In this document: one piece after another, positions 51,519-61,494 of the stretch | How the letters are laid out: every line of letters starts with the position of its first letter | Numbering within the stretch: position 1 is the stretch's first letter | DNA from: Bacteroidales bacterium | Lineage (GTDB): Bacteria > Bacteroidota > Bacteroidia > Bacteroidales > Marinilabiliaceae | Direction: 5' to 3' | DNA length: 64,000 nt | Assembly: GCA_024401395.1 (NCBI GenBank) | Contig: JAKSLD010000018.1 | Span: 1 to 64,000, forward strand | Made by a program: the position numbers and the translations under genes | The notes under the pieces: model-generated | What the model saw: only the letters and a program-made list of their open reading frames with translations | Told to the model about the DNA's origin: nothing | Database searches by the model: none

Positions 51519-52406
51519 ATGATAATATACGCTCATAGTTATACTCCGGAAGCGAGAGACATATATGCCAACCTACTTGGCTCGTTGAAGAATTCTGGTG
51601 TGACGCCCAAAGTGTGCGACTGTCTGTATGATAATTTCATTGCGGATGGATTAGCTACGGTTGAGGATATACTTCCACTAGAGCCAGTGTTGTCCAGTGC
51701 CTCGGGCAGAGCTATGTTCAGTATAGGAGGAGACGGTACCTTTCTAGAATCTGCCAAGAAAGCCCTGATGACAGATATACCTATTCTTGGCATAAACAAA
51801 GGCAGACTAGGATTCCTGTCCGACGTTCAAGCTTCGCAAGTTCCGTGGGCGGTAGGAGAACTGATGAGAGGAGCGTATAGAGTAGCGAATCTTGATGTGC
51901 TTTCGGTATATGCGCAAGACCAGAGAGAGCCATTAGACTATGCCTTGAATGAATTTTCGGTAAGCAAGTGCGACAACTCATCGATGCTTACGATACATGC
52001 GTATGTAGATGGAGATTATCTGACTACATATTGGGCAGACGGATTAATCATAGCTACAGCAACAGGTTCGACAGCCTATTCGTTGAGTGTTGGAGGCCCT
52101 ATTGCCTTTCCTTCGACACCTAGTTTCATTATTACGCCAATAGCGCCACATAATCTCAGCATACGTCCGATAGTTGTGCCAAACAATGTGGCGATAAAGC
52201 TAGTTGTTGAGGGTAGGGGACCGAAGATATTGACATCTATGGACGGCAGGACACACTTGATGGAAAACAACTGTCAGTTCAGGATAGGCAAGTCGCCATT
52301 CTCCGTGAGAAGGGTAGAATTTGAGGGACACTCCTTCTTTGCGACCTTAAGAGACAAGCTCATGTGGGGTGCAGACAAGAGAAACTATGAAAACAATGTT
52401 GGTTGA
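51519..52406 (+). CDS. nadK: NAD kinase
   Basis: Protein of 295 residues. SIGGDGTFLESAKKA carries the GGDG active-site motif; GRLGFLSDVQ and the ATATGSTAYSLSVGGPI segment are also family hallmarks. It phosphorylates NAD+ to NADP+. porG follows after 81 bp. Confidence 0.95.
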   Translation: MIIYAHSYTPEARDIYANLLGSLKNSGVTPKVCDCLYDNFIADGLATVEDILPLEPVLSSASGRAMFSIGGDGTFLESAKKALMTDIPILGINKGRLGFLSDVQASQVPWAVGELMRGAYRVANLDVLSVYAQDQREPLDYALNEFSVSKCDNSSMLTIHAYVDGDYLTTYWADGLIIATATGSTAYSLSVGGPIAFPSTPSFIITPIAPHNLSIRPIVVPNNVAIKLVVEGRGPKILTSMDGRTHLMENNCQFRIGKSPFSVRRVEFEGHSFFATLRDKLMWGADKRNYENNVG

Positions 52407-52487
52407 TACCGCACATTCGTAGGATATTTTGGTACGTTTCTTGAATAGTTGGTGATTATTGTAGAATACGATATAATATTGCATCAG

Positions 52488-53285
52488 ATGTATAAGACCC
52501 TTTTCATAATGAGTGTCATAGTAGCAATGCTATGCAGCTCAGTGCAAGCTCAAGATCGTTTGGAGATGGGCTTCATGGGGGGAGTGTCTTATTATCTAGG
52601 AGATCTTAATCATACTCAACACTTTAAAAGTCCTAGACCGGCAGCGGGATTCGTGGCCAGATATATGGTTAATGACCGTATAGCGGCGAGGGCTAATGTG
52701 TTTGGAGGCGGTATTGCCGGAGAGTATCCTGGAATGGGAGACAAGTATCCAGTAATAGTGCCCAGTACCGGTGCGGATATGTCTGCAGTTCGGGGGAGCG
52801 ATTTTATAGGGAAGAGTGCGAAGATTGATAGTGAATATGATTTTTCGAGGGTGTTGGTAAGTGTTGATTTGATGGGAGAGTTTAATTTTCGTTCGTTTGA
52901 CCATGTGTTTAATCAGGGAGAATCCAGGTGGGCTCCGTATATGACATTAGGTTTAGGAGCGACTTTTTACAAGAGTTATGTCGATGAACCGACCGGCAAA
53001 ACAGATTTTGTATTATCTTTGCCCTTTGGTTTGGGCATTAAGTATAAATTGTTCAAATGGTTGCGTGTAGGACTCGAGTGGACTATGCACAAGACATTTG
53101 CAGATGACCTTGATTTGGTGGAGCCGAAAGCGAACCAGATCAACCCAAATGATCCGTATGGTTCAAAGCACCATACGGTTACACATAATAACGACTGGTA
53201 TTCGTTTTGTGGCATAACGCTTACGGCAAGTATGTTGCCTAGGAAGTTGAGCTGCAATGACGGTCTTAGGAAATTTAACAAGTAG
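52488..53285 (+). CDS. porG: PorG/DUF6089 family outer-membrane barrel protein
   Basis: About 265 residues from ATG 52488 ([22 protein letters not shown], a signal peptide); the frame's upstream ATG at 52449 is not preceded by signal-like sequence and is rejected. The mature protein is beta-strand rich with family strings [34 protein letters not shown] and an NNDWYSF end. In Porphyromonas gingivalis PorG lies upstream of uppS and a bamA homologue and belongs to the type IX secretion ring PorK/PorN. The same gene order here (2 bp to uppS) supports the call. The family also occurs in species without type IX secretion. Confidence 0.78.
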   Translation: MYKTLFIMSVIVAMLCSSVQAQDRLEMGFMGGVSYYLGDLNHTQHFKSPRPAAGFVARYMVNDRIAARANVFGGGIAGEYPGMGDKYPVIVPSTGADMSAVRGSDFIGKSAKIDSEYDFSRVLVSVDLMGEFNFRSFDHVFNQGESRWAPYMTLGLGATFYKSYVDEPTGKTDFVLSLPFGLGIKYKLFKWLRVGLEWTMHKTFADDLDLVEPKANQINPNDPYGSKHHTVTHNNDWYSFCGITLTASMLPRKLSCNDGLRKFNK

Positions 53286-53287
53286 AT

Positions 53288-54031
53288 ATGTCGCTAAAGG
53301 ACAAAATAGTAAAAGAGAAGTTACCTCGTCACGTGGCCATTATTATGGATGGTAATGGGCGTTGGGCGAAGCAGCAAGGCGAAAATGTACGATTGTATGG
53401 GCATCAGCATGCTATCACGGCTGTACGTGAGGTTACAGAAGGTGCTGCTGAACTCGGCATTGAGTATTTGACACTATATACCTTTTCGACAGAGAACTGG
53501 AATAGACCAAAGGCGGAAGTTGATGGTCTTATGGCGTTACTAGTGTCGACTATTGCGGCTGAGACCCCTACATTGTTGAAGAACAATGTCAGTCTCAGGG
53601 TAATAGGAGACAAATCGCTACCTGCAGAAGCTCAAGCCAAGTTGGATGAGTGTATTCAGAAAACAGCACACTGCACAGGGTTGAAATTGGTTTTGGCATT
53701 AAGCTACAGTTCCCGTTGGGAGATTACCAAGGCTGTTCAGGATATGGCTAAGGATGCTGTGGAAGGTAAGATAAGTGTGGGAGAGATAAATGCAGATACT
53801 ATATCTGGGTATATGGCGACGAATTTTATGCCAGATCCAGAGCTGCTTATCCGTACCAGTGGAGAATATAGAATCAGTAATTTCCTACTTTGGCAGATAG
53901 CATATTCAGAGTTGTATTTTACACCTGTATTGTGGCCAGACTTCAGAAAAGAGAATCTTTATGAAGCTCTTGTTGATTTTCAGGGTAGGGAAAGACGATT
54001 CGGAAAGACAAGCGAACAAGTTCAAAACTAA
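53288..54031 (+). CDS. uppS: Undecaprenyl diphosphate synthase
   Basis: Protein of 247 residues, a cis-prenyltransferase. The N-terminal [14 protein letters not shown] holds the catalytic Asp. [33 protein letters not shown] and FTPVLWPDF follow. It makes the lipid carrier for peptidoglycan and surface glycans. It lies 2 bp after porG and 23 bp before bamA. Confidence 0.96.
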   Translation: MSLKDKIVKEKLPRHVAIIMDGNGRWAKQQGENVRLYGHQHAITAVREVTEGAAELGIEYLTLYTFSTENWNRPKAEVDGLMALLVSTIAAETPTLLKNNVSLRVIGDKSLPAEAQAKLDECIQKTAHCTGLKLVLALSYSSRWEITKAVQDMAKDAVEGKISVGEINADTISGYMATNFMPDPELLIRTSGEYRISNFLLWQIAYSELYFTPVLWPDFRKENLYEALVDFQGRERRFGKTSEQVQN

Positions 54032-54054
54032 TATATAGAGCACAAACAAATACA

Positions 54055-56640
54055 ATGCGTAGATACACATATATCACTAGTCTAATACTTTTGTTGTTGG
54101 CATTATTGCCAATGGCTTCTTTTGCTCAAGACAATACACCGTCATCTGAAGAAGTGTCGAAAGTGTCATACTCAGGTATTGCTCGAAAATATACCATTGC
54201 TGACATTCAGGTTACAGGAGTTCCTCATATGGACCAGAAGATGCTTCAGAATCTTTCGGGACTCAAGACGGGGCAAGTTGTTGCTGTACCTGGAGACGAA
54301 TTGACACAGGCTGTCAAGCGTTATCTGAATCACGGTTTATTTTCAGATGCAAAGGTTTATGTCAATAAGATAGAGGGTAATGACATCTATATTGAGATAG
54401 TATTGAAAGAGCGTCCACGATTGACCAGGGTTGATTTCCATGGAATAAAGAAGAGTGAAATCAAGGACGTGTCATCCAAGGTAGCAATTATGGAGGGTAC
54501 ACAAGTTACCCCATTCCTTATAACACGAGCAGAAAAGTATGTTAAGCAATACTTTGTAGGAAAGGGTTTCTATAATGTGGATGTCAAGATTACGCAGCGT
54601 AATGACCCTAGGAATAAAGGTTTTGTGATATTAGACTGCTCTATTGATAAAAAAGAGAAGGTTAAGGTCAAGTCATTGGTATTCAGAGGTAATAATGTGA
54701 TGCCATACCGTAAGCTTAACCGTGCGATGAAGAAGACTAATGAGAAGGCTTTCTATAATTTCTTCCGAACTAAGAAATTCGTAGAAGAGTCGTATCGTGC
54801 TGACCTTGTGAAACTTGTGGAGTATTACAATAAAAACGGTTATCGTGATGCCCGAGTAGTAAATGAGGAAGTGGTCCGAAATGATGATAATACGGTTAAC
54901 ATTACAATTGATATCGAAGAAGGTAGAAAATACTATTTAGGAGATGTCACTTGGGTAGGTAACAGTGTATATTCAGGAGGATATTTAAGTCACTTGTTGC
55001 AGATGTCTAAGGGAGACGTATACAACAGTGAGAAACTCATGAAGCGCCTCAGAAATGATGAGGATGCTGTGTGGATGGCATATCAGGATAATGGTTATCT
55101 TTTCTCGTGGATAGAGCCAGTGGAGACAAATATCTACGGAGATACCATTGATATAGAGATGCGAGTACAAGAAGATAAGCAGGCATCTATCCGTGAGGTT
55201 GTAATTAAAGGTAACGACAAGACACATGAGCGAGTTATCCGTCGAGAGATTCGAACAAAGCCAGGTCAGTTGTACAGCAGATCGCAACTTGTTCGTACGA
55301 TTCGTGAGTTAGCGAACCTTGGGCACTTTGATTCGGAGGCAATGGATCCACAGCCGAAGCCAGATAGAGAGGCTGGAGTAGTGGATATACACTATAATCT
55401 TGCAGAAAAATCAAATGACCAGATTGAGATATCAGGAGGTTGGGGAGCTGGTATGTTTGTAGGTTCGCTTGGTCTCTCATTCAACAACTTCTCGTTACGA
55501 AATCTCTTTAATAAAGAAGCATACAGTCCACTGCCTACAGGTGACGGTCAGAAATTATCGCTAAAGGCGCAGGCCAACGGCAAGTATTTCAAGTCGTTCA
55601 GTGTATCATTTACAGAGCCATGGCTAGGAGGCAAGAGACCGAACTCATTCTCGATGTCGGCTTTTGTTTCATCGCAGACAGGTGTAAGTACTAATTACTA
55701 CAATAACTTCTACAATGGATATTCCAGCGGTTATACTATGGGAGATGCCAGGAAGCCAGCCAAGAAAGAGTTACACCAGTTCCGTAAGGTATCAGGCTTG
55801 TCGGTAGGTTTCGGTAAGCGACTCACATGGCCTGATGACTGGTTTGTGCTATATACAGAGGCAGGATATCAGCATTACAACCTTAAGAACTGGCAGTATT
55901 TCTTGATGCAGAATGGTCATAGTCATGATATTTCATTTGGTGTCACACTGTCACGTAGTTCTATAGACCATCCAATCTATACCAGATCAGGTTCCAATTT
56001 CTCACTTGGATTGCATTTCACGCCTCCATATTCGTGGTTTGACCATCACGACTGGAAGAATGAGATTGACGAGCAGAAATTGTATGAGTTTATAGAGTAT
56101 CATAAGTGGACATTCAAGGGAGCGGTATTCAAGCCATTGGACAATGTCAGCAAGTTGATATTGATGGGTAAGTTTGAGATGGGCTTCCTTGGATACTATG
56201 ATAGATATCGTAAATCTCCATTCCAGAAGTATGTAATGGGTGGTGATGGTATGTCGGGATATTCGACCTACGGCGAAGAGACTATAGGCTTGCGTGGTTA
56301 TGAGAACTCATCATTGACACCTAGAAAGATAGTGAATGGTTCGTACTCATACGATGGTAACATATACAATAAGCTCACGATGGAGCTACGTTATCCATTG
56401 ACCTTGAAGCCACAGGCGACAGTATTTGCGTTGGCATTTGCCGAGGCAGGTAACTGTTGGAGTGAGTTCCAGGATTATTCACCATTTGACCTTAAGAGAT
56501 CGGCTGGTGTAGGATTGAGAGTATTCCTGCCTATGTTTGGTCTTCTTGGTGTAGACTGGGGATATGGATTTGACAGTGTCACAGGCTTTAAGAATGCTGG
56601 AGGTTCGCAATTCCACTTTGTGATGGGACAGTCGTTCTAA
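54055..56640 (+). CDS. bamA: Outer membrane protein assembly factor BamA
   Basis: Protein of 861 residues with a signal peptide ending MASFAQ. Residues about 40-440 hold about five POTRA domains (YTIADIQVTGVPHMDQK, VKVKSLVFRGNNVMPYRKL, YYLGDVTWVGNSVYSGGYL, ASIREVVIKGNDKTHERVI). The rest is the 16-strand Omp85 barrel ending GGSQFHFVMGQSF with a terminal Phe. It inserts beta-barrel proteins into the outer membrane. Four OmpH/Skp chaperone genes follow, which likely deliver its clients. Confidence 0.96.
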   Translation: MRRYTYITSLILLLLALLPMASFAQDNTPSSEEVSKVSYSGIARKYTIADIQVTGVPHMDQKMLQNLSGLKTGQVVAVPGDELTQAVKRYLNHGLFSDAKVYVNKIEGNDIYIEIVLKERPRLTRVDFHGIKKSEIKDVSSKVAIMEGTQVTPFLITRAEKYVKQYFVGKGFYNVDVKITQRNDPRNKGFVILDCSIDKKEKVKVKSLVFRGNNVMPYRKLNRAMKKTNEKAFYNFFRTKKFVEESYRADLVKLVEYYNKNGYRDARVVNEEVVRNDDNTVNITIDIEEGRKYYLGDVTWVGNSVYSGGYLSHLLQMSKGDVYNSEKLMKRLRNDEDAVWMAYQDNGYLFSWIEPVETNIYGDTIDIEMRVQEDKQASIREVVIKGNDKTHERVIRREIRTKPGQLYSRSQLVRTIRELANLGHFDSEAMDPQPKPDREAGVVDIHYNLAEKSNDQIEISGGWGAGMFVGSLGLSFNNFSLRNLFNKEAYSPLPTGDGQKLSLKAQANGKYFKSFSVSFTEPWLGGKRPNSFSMSAFVSSQTGVSTNYYNNFYNGYSSGYTMGDARKPAKKELHQFRKVSGLSVGFGKRLTWPDDWFVLYTEAGYQHYNLKNWQYFLMQNGHSHDISFGVTLSRSSIDHPIYTRSGSNFSLGLHFTPPYSWFDHHDWKNEIDEQKLYEFIEYHKWTFKGAVFKPLDNVSKLILMGKFEMGFLGYYDRYRKSPFQKYVMGGDGMSGYSTYGEETIGLRGYENSSLTPRKIVNGSYSYDGNIYNKLTMELRYPLTLKPQATVFALAFAEAGNCWSEFQDYSPFDLKRSAGVGLRVFLPMFGLLGVDWGYGFDSVTGFKNAGGSQFHFVMGQSF

Positions 56641-56715
56641 AAGCGTAAAAATTGGCACGCATTTTGAATAAGAGATAGTTGTTACATAATAATTAATAAC
56701 TAAACACTTAAGGAT

Positions 56716-57231
56716 ATGAAGAACATTTTGTTGACAATCGGAATCTTGATGGCACTTGTTTGTGGCGCATCAGCACAGAAGATAGCTTTTGTAGATACTG
56801 AGTATATTTTGAAGAATATTCCAGCATACGAATCTGCTAACGAGCAGCTCTCGGATATTTCCAAGAGATATGAGGATGAGATCAAGGCCAAGATGCAAGA
56901 GGTTGCTAGTCTTTATGAGACATATCGTACAGAGAGTGTGTTCTTGACAAACGATATGAAAGTGAAGAAAGAGAATGAGATTGTAGAGAAGGAGAAGGCA
57001 GCAAAGCAGCTTCAGCAAAAGTATTTCGGTCAGGATGGAGAGTTGTACAAGAACCGTGAGTCTCTTGTAAAGCCTATTCAAGATCAGGTATACAATGCGG
57101 TAATGGCCATTGCCAAGGAGAAGAATCTTAGTGCTATATTTGACAAATCATCATCGAATGGTTTGATGTTCGCAGATTCGAGCCTTGACATCTCGGACAG
57201 TGTATTGAAGAACCTTGGATATTCTAAGTAG
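56716..57231 (+). CDS. OmpH/Skp family periplasmic chaperone, copy 1
   Basis: Protein of 171 residues with a signal peptide (MKNILLTIGILMALVCGASAQ). The mature start KIAFVDTEYILKNIPAYESANEQL and the long charged coiled coil (about residues 45-130) define the family. The end SIFDKSSSNGLMFADSSLDISDSVLKNLG (in parts) is the conserved beta end. Skp trimers hold unfolded outer-membrane proteins for BamA. It is the first of four tandem copies and lies 75 bp after bamA. Confidence 0.9.
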   Translation: MKNILLTIGILMALVCGASAQKIAFVDTEYILKNIPAYESANEQLSDISKRYEDEIKAKMQEVASLYETYRTESVFLTNDMKVKKENEIVEKEKAAKQLQQKYFGQDGELYKNRESLVKPIQDQVYNAVMAIAKEKNLSAIFDKSSSNGLMFADSSLDISDSVLKNLGYSK

Positions 57232-57267
57232 AGAATAACATACATTTAACCAAAATAAAATTAAGTA

Positions 57268-57771
57268 ATGAGATACTTATTTACTCTTCTTGCACTATTG
57301 GTGATGATACCAATGATGCAGGCGCAAGAGCTTAAGTTTGGGCATTTTAACAGTGCTGCCTTTATGGAGCAGATGCCAGAGATTAAGCAATTGCAAGCTG
57401 ATATGGATAAGCGTCAAAGTGAAGTTGAGACACAGGTAGCCAATTTGCGTGAGCTCGGAGAAAAGAAAATGCAAGAGTTCCAGGCCAAGCAAGCTTCGAT
57501 GACAGATGACGAGAAAAAAGCAGCATTTACAGAACTTCAAGAGTTGGATCAGCGAGTTCAGAGTTTTGTAAGCACATCGCAGCAAGATTTGCAGCGTCAG
57601 ATGCAGGAGCGTATGTTGCCTATACAGCAGAAGTTGCTTCGAGTTGTGCAAGAGGTAGGTGTTGAGAATAACTTTCTCTACATCCTTGAGAGTGAAGCAG
57701 GATTGGCAGTTCATATTTCAGACAAGAGTGTTGATGTAACACCTCTTATCAAGGCCAAGCTTGGTATGTAA
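57268..57771 (+). CDS. OmpH/Skp family periplasmic chaperone, copy 2
   Basis: Protein of 167 residues with a signal peptide ending MMQAQ. The mature start is ELKFGHFNSAAFMEQMPEIK, then a Gln/Glu-rich coiled coil (LRELGEKKMQEFQAK, QQDLQRQMQERMLP), and an end LAVHISDKSVDVTPLIKAKLG. Closely related to copies 3 and 4, more distant from copy 1. Gap to copy 3 is 33 bp. Confidence 0.9.
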   Translation: MRYLFTLLALLVMIPMMQAQELKFGHFNSAAFMEQMPEIKQLQADMDKRQSEVETQVANLRELGEKKMQEFQAKQASMTDDEKKAAFTELQELDQRVQSFVSTSQQDLQRQMQERMLPIQQKLLRVVQEVGVENNFLYILESEAGLAVHISDKSVDVTPLIKAKLGM

Positions 57772-57804
57772 TTAACTTTGATATCCATAAAATTAGAAAA
57801 GACG

Positions 57805-58326
57805 ATGAAAATTAAGAATATGATATTAGCTGCTGCTGCAATGATTTGTGCAGTATCGGCACAGGCACAGACACTTAAGTTTGCGCATATAGACACACAG
57901 AATCTGATTTCACAGCTTGACGAGTTCAAGCAGGCACAGGCGCAGCTTGAGGCAGAAGGTACTAAGATTCAGGAGCAGATGCAGTCTATGCAGCAAGAGT
58001 TCCAGACAAAGTATCAGGATTATGTTACTAAGGCAGATTCACTTCCAGCAGTAGTTCGTCAGGTTAAAGAGCAGGAATTGCAGGAGTTGGATCAGCGTCT
58101 TCAGGTTATGAACAAGGCAGCTCAGCAGAGCCTTCAGCAGACACAGGCAAAGTTGTTCCAGCCAATTATGAAGAAAGTTCAGGATGCTATTGATGCAGTT
58201 GGTAAGGAGAACGGATTTGTATATGTATTCGATCTCACATCGCAAGTTATTCTTTATCATTCTGAGCAGAGCGTTGACGCTGAGCCATTGGTATTGGCGA
58301 AAATTGCTTCGATGCCAAAGAACTAA
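57805..58326 (+). CDS. OmpH/Skp family periplasmic chaperone, copy 3
   Basis: About 173 residues from ATG 57805 (MKIKNMILAAAAMICAVSAQAQ, a signal peptide). The frame's earlier ATG at 57778 adds nine residues that spoil the signal and is rejected. The mature start is TLKFAHIDTQNLISQLDEFK, then a very Gln-rich coiled coil (EGTKIQEQMQSMQQEFQTKY). The end is QSVDAEPLVLAKIASMPKN. Confidence 0.9.
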   Translation: MKIKNMILAAAAMICAVSAQAQTLKFAHIDTQNLISQLDEFKQAQAQLEAEGTKIQEQMQSMQQEFQTKYQDYVTKADSLPAVVRQVKEQELQELDQRLQVMNKAAQQSLQQTQAKLFQPIMKKVQDAIDAVGKENGFVYVFDLTSQVILYHSEQSVDAEPLVLAKIASMPKN

Positions 58327-58345
58327 ATCGTAAATAAGAGTATTT

Positions 58346-58867
58346 ATGAGTCGCACTATTCGCTATACATTGGTAGTTTTTGCATTGGTATTAGTATCTT
58401 TTTTAGGAGCTAATGCACAAGACTACAGATTTGCGCATCTTGATTTTCAGAGGATATTGAATGATTTTCCTGAAAAGAAAGTGGCTGAGGCTCAGTTGTA
58501 TGACGAGACACAACAGCTCAAGGACCAGTTGCTGGTTATGAATGCAGAGTTGGAGCGCAGATTTGCAGATTATATGCAGAAGCGTGATTCTCTACCAGAC
58601 TTGGTGCGTAATACCATTGAGAAAGATCTTCAGGATACAGAGGCGCGAATAGAGACATATCGAGAGATGGCGATGAGAAGTGTTACAGAAAAAGAGCAGA
58701 GACTTCTCAAACCTATAGTCGATAAGATTATGGCGGCAATAAATAAAGTGCGTGAAGAGCATGACTTTACCTATATTTTTGATACAAGTACAAAAGTGAT
58801 ATTGTCATATTCTCCGCTAAGTTATGATGCAGAGCCATTGGTGAGAGCCAAATTAGGGATGGATTAG
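58346..58867 (+). CDS. OmpH/Skp family periplasmic chaperone, copy 4
   Basis: Protein of 173 residues with a signal peptide ending LGANAQ. The mature start is DYRFAHLDFQRILNDFPEKK, a coiled coil follows (ETQQLKDQLLVMNAELERRF), and the end is SPLSYDAEPLVRAKLGMD. It closes the series 19 bp after copy 3, before a strong terminator. Confidence 0.9.
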   Translation: MSRTIRYTLVVFALVLVSFLGANAQDYRFAHLDFQRILNDFPEKKVAEAQLYDETQQLKDQLLVMNAELERRFADYMQKRDSLPDLVRNTIEKDLQDTEARIETYREMAMRSVTEKEQRLLKPIVDKIMAAINKVREEHDFTYIFDTSTKVILSYSPLSYDAEPLVRAKLGMD

Positions 58868-58885
58868 ACGAATATTGGTATCATA

Positions 58886-58930
58886 AAATAGGCCTATTAC
58901 TTTATAGTAGTAGGCCTAATTGCTTTTTTT
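58886..58930 (+). terminator. Terminator after the bamA-ompH operon
   Basis: Stem of about 12 bp (TAGGCCTATTAC at 58889-58900 with GTAGTAGGCCTA at 58907-58918, one G-U pair), a 6-nt loop and a T7 run at 58924-58930. Confidence 0.88.
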
Positions 58931-58931
58931 G

Positions 58932-58939
58932 TAACTTTG
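58932..58939 (+). promoter_or_regulatory. Possible -7 element of the 58958 gene
   Basis: TAACTTTG is identical to the lysS -7 element. It touches the preceding T-run; the start codon is 18 nt later. A matching -33 element is not visible. Confidence 0.45.
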
Positions 58940-58957
58940 TCCCAAATAATTTTTTGT

Positions 58958-59167
58958 ATGGTAAAAATATTCCTGTTTACGTTAGCCCTTGTTGCTATTG
59001 CCGGCATATTGCTAGGGATTCAGATACTACTTAAGAAGAATGGTAAGTTCAGTTCGCAGCATATAGGGCAGAGTAAAGCTATGCGTGAGCGTGGCATACA
59101 TTGTCTGCAGACCCAGGACAGGTTGGCGTATAATGACAAGAGGAATGTGGAGGATATGGAGAAATGA
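58958..59167 (+). CDS. Small conserved membrane protein, 69 residues
   Basis: Starts at ATG 58958 (MVKIFLFTLALVAIAGILLG); a frame extension upstream to a TTG overlaps the promoter element and is rejected. One membrane helix at about residues 3-24 is followed by a short cytoplasmic or periplasmic tail with AMRERGIHCLQTQDRLA. I recall similar small 'membrane or secreted' proteins in Bacteroidota beginning the same way and sharing the AMRxRGIHC motif, but no function is known. Its stop overlaps the next start by 4 bp (ATGA), so it is coupled to the glycosyltransferase. Confidence 0.7.
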   Translation: MVKIFLFTLALVAIAGILLGIQILLKKNGKFSSQHIGQSKAMRERGIHCLQTQDRLAYNDKRNVEDMEK

Positions 59168-60771
59168 AAGCGAATAAAACTGAAATATATTTCTGGATAA
59201 TAATGATCGTAACATTAGTATTCGGTCTATTGTTATTTAATCTCAGGATAGATGAGGGTGGCGATGACAGCACATACATCTGCAGAGCTATGGATGTTGT
59301 GTCGAGCGGTACGTATCCAACATTCCAGGGGCCACTTTACCCTTGGTTCCTTGCTATATTTGTTGCGATATGGGGACCTAATCTTATAGTGCTGAAGCTA
59401 ACGTCATTAGTTTGTGTATTAGGCGGGCATTATGTCTTCTATAAGGTTGCTCGCAAAAAAATGAATACGAGCCATCTGCTTGTGGTATTAGGATTAATGA
59501 GTATTAATTCATTATACCTATTCTTTTCTTCGCAAACATACTCAGAATCATTATATGCATTAGTACAATATGCGTTTTTGGGCCTATTGTTGAGATTAGA
59601 GGGTAAAGCAGAAGAGAAACTGAGTGTCAAGCAAGTATTATTGGTCATTCTACCAGTTGCCCTATGTATAGTCTGCGGGTACTTAATTCGTACTGTCGGA
59701 GCATTTTGGGTCGTTGTTGCAATAGTATACCTCTGTTTGAGGAAATATTATAAAGTTGCATTTGTTCTACTAGGTACAACCATAGTTATGCTCGGCCTGT
59801 GGGTCGGAGTGAAGACTGCGGTATGGGGAGAGGCAAAGGGACAAAGTCAGATAGAGCAGCTAACCAGAGTCCATCCATACGAAGTTGAAAAAGGGCAAGA
59901 GACTATAGGTGGGTATTTCGTACGTTTTGCAGAGAACTCGGAGAAATATCTGTCCAAACACATGCTGCGCATAGCTGGATTCAAGCCAGTTAACAGTAGG
60001 GAGACATCAGCTTTAGGCACTATATTACTATATGTAGTATTTCTATATGGTGCATTCTGTGCGTACAAGAAAGAGAACCGAGTTGTATTGCTATGTGCGA
60101 TACTGGCGGCAACAATGATGGGTGTGACGTTTTTTGCGTTACAGACATTGTGGGACCAGTATAGACTGATAATACCATACGTCTTGGCATCGTATGTAGT
60201 ATTGATATATGGGTTATATCAGTTATTCCTATTGATGGGAGAAAAAATCGCGAAGATAGCTATAGGTGCTGTGGTGTGTCTGAGTGCGTTGTTGTCGTTC
60301 TCTCAGACCATTCAGAAGATAGATCTGATGCAGCTAAGGACAAATCTGAATGGGAATATGCTATATGGATACACCCCGGACTGGTATAACTACCTGGGAA
60401 TGTGTCAGGCTATAGCGACAGAATTGCCTGAAGATGCATTTGTAGCATGTCGAAAACCAAATATGGCAAGAATCTATGCAGGAGGAAAGAAATTTCACGG
60501 CATATATAATTTCCAGACAGAAGACCCTGATGAGCTTTTGAATGCTTTGAAAGAGAGAGGAGTGACACATATTATCCTGGCTTCGTTGAGAAGAGACCCA
60601 CTGTATCCTGGTCAGGGAGTAATAAATACCATTCATAGATATATGCATTTTATTGTGCAGAAATATCCGACTGCATTTTATGAAATTGCATCGATGGGAG
60701 ATGAGAATAATGAGCCAGCGTATTTGTATGCGATAAATTATGATGCGCCAGCTATAGAGACTAAGGATTAG
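59164..60771 (+). CDS. GT-C type membrane glycosyltransferase (ArnT/PMT-like)
   Basis: Protein of 535 residues with about ten or more membrane segments in the first 400 and a soluble C-terminal domain. The first periplasmic loop has RIDEGGDDSTYICRAMD and PTFQGPLYPWFLA, the layout of the GT-C acidic motif and following loop of the GT39/GT83 families. These enzymes use lipid-linked sugars and act on the outer face of the cytoplasmic membrane. The C-terminal part (YAGGKKFHGIYNFQTEDPDE, VTHIILASLRRDP) is common in this class. The acceptor is unknown. Its last 4 bp overlap the end of the convergent YgjP-like gene. Confidence 0.8.
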   Translation: MKANKTEIYFWIIMIVTLVFGLLLFNLRIDEGGDDSTYICRAMDVVSSGTYPTFQGPLYPWFLAIFVAIWGPNLIVLKLTSLVCVLGGHYVFYKVARKKMNTSHLLVVLGLMSINSLYLFFSSQTYSESLYALVQYAFLGLLLRLEGKAEEKLSVKQVLLVILPVALCIVCGYLIRTVGAFWVVVAIVYLCLRKYYKVAFVLLGTTIVMLGLWVGVKTAVWGEAKGQSQIEQLTRVHPYEVEKGQETIGGYFVRFAENSEKYLSKHMLRIAGFKPVNSRETSALGTILLYVVFLYGAFCAYKKENRVVLLCAILAATMMGVTFFALQTLWDQYRLIIPYVLASYVVLIYGLYQLFLLMGEKIAKIAIGAVVCLSALLSFSQTIQKIDLMQLRTNLNGNMLYGYTPDWYNYLGMCQAIATELPEDAFVACRKPNMARIYAGGKKFHGIYNFQTEDPDELLNALKERGVTHIILASLRRDPLYPGQGVINTIHRYMHFIVQKYPTAFYEIASMGDENNEPAYLYAINYDAPAIETKD

Positions 60772-61490
60772 TATCGGGTGTGATACTTATTCAGCTCCTT
60801 GTCGTATTTTTTAGCCATACCATTGCATACTTCCTCCATTTTTGCCCAAAAGCCAGACTGGTGATCGTGGTAGATGGTATGGCATAGTTCGTGGAGCAGC
60901 ACGTAGTCAATCAGGTGGTCTGGTAGACGCATACAATGGATATTGATACATATTCGGCCGCGAGTATCGCAACTACCCCAACGGCTAGTCATATCTCTGA
61001 AGTCGAGCTTATTGTATGAGAATCCATATTTTTTAGCAAGAGTAGAAATACGCGGGATGATATACTGTTTGCTTTCCACCTTAAGGGCAGCAGCGATAGC
61101 TTTTCGGATAAAATTTTGTAGTTGACCATCATCCTCCTTTACGTCTGGGGGATATACGACATCAATTATACCAGATGATACTTTCCCGTGAAAGCGGTTA
61201 TCCTTAGCGGTAGGGGATAAAGATAGTGTGTGATTCTTTGTTGAAAAGTTCTCCTGAGAAGTAAATATATGAGTAGGTTGGCTTTTGTCTATCTTTTCCT
61301 GGCTCTTTCTGATGAATTCCAAGTTTGCCTGTACGAACTCGTATATCAGTTTAGGTGTTGTCAGAGGAGGAACAGATACGCGCACTACTCCTCCTGCACC
61401 TACACGCAAAGTCACTCGTCGGCACTGCCTGCTTTCGTAGACGTCAACTGCGCCTATAGGAGGTATGTTTATTTGGTAAGAGGCAGCCAC
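60768..61490 (-). CDS. YgjP-like M48-type metallopeptidase (DUF45)
   Basis: Protein of 240 residues. The zinc motif HELCH lies in YVLLHELCHTIYHDHQSGFW, with a third His ligand downstream. The conserved TSRWGSCDTRGRICIN string of the YgjP/WLM-like family precedes it. An N-terminal SH3-like region (VTLRVGAGGVVRVSVPP) is also typical. No signal peptide, so cytoplasmic. It is the last gene of a minus-strand run, 4 bp after DUF2062. Function in bacteria is poorly known. Confidence 0.85.
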   Translation of the reverse strand: MAASYQINIPPIGAVDVYESRQCRRVTLRVGAGGVVRVSVPPLTTPKLIYEFVQANLEFIRKSQEKIDKSQPTHIFTSQENFSTKNHTLSLSPTAKDNRFHGKVSSGIIDVVYPPDVKEDDGQLQNFIRKAIAAALKVESKQYIIPRISTLAKKYGFSYNKLDFRDMTSRWGSCDTRGRICINIHCMRLPDHLIDYVLLHELCHTIYHDHQSGFWAKMEEVCNGMAKKYDKELNKYHTRY

Positions 61491-61494
61491 GGCC

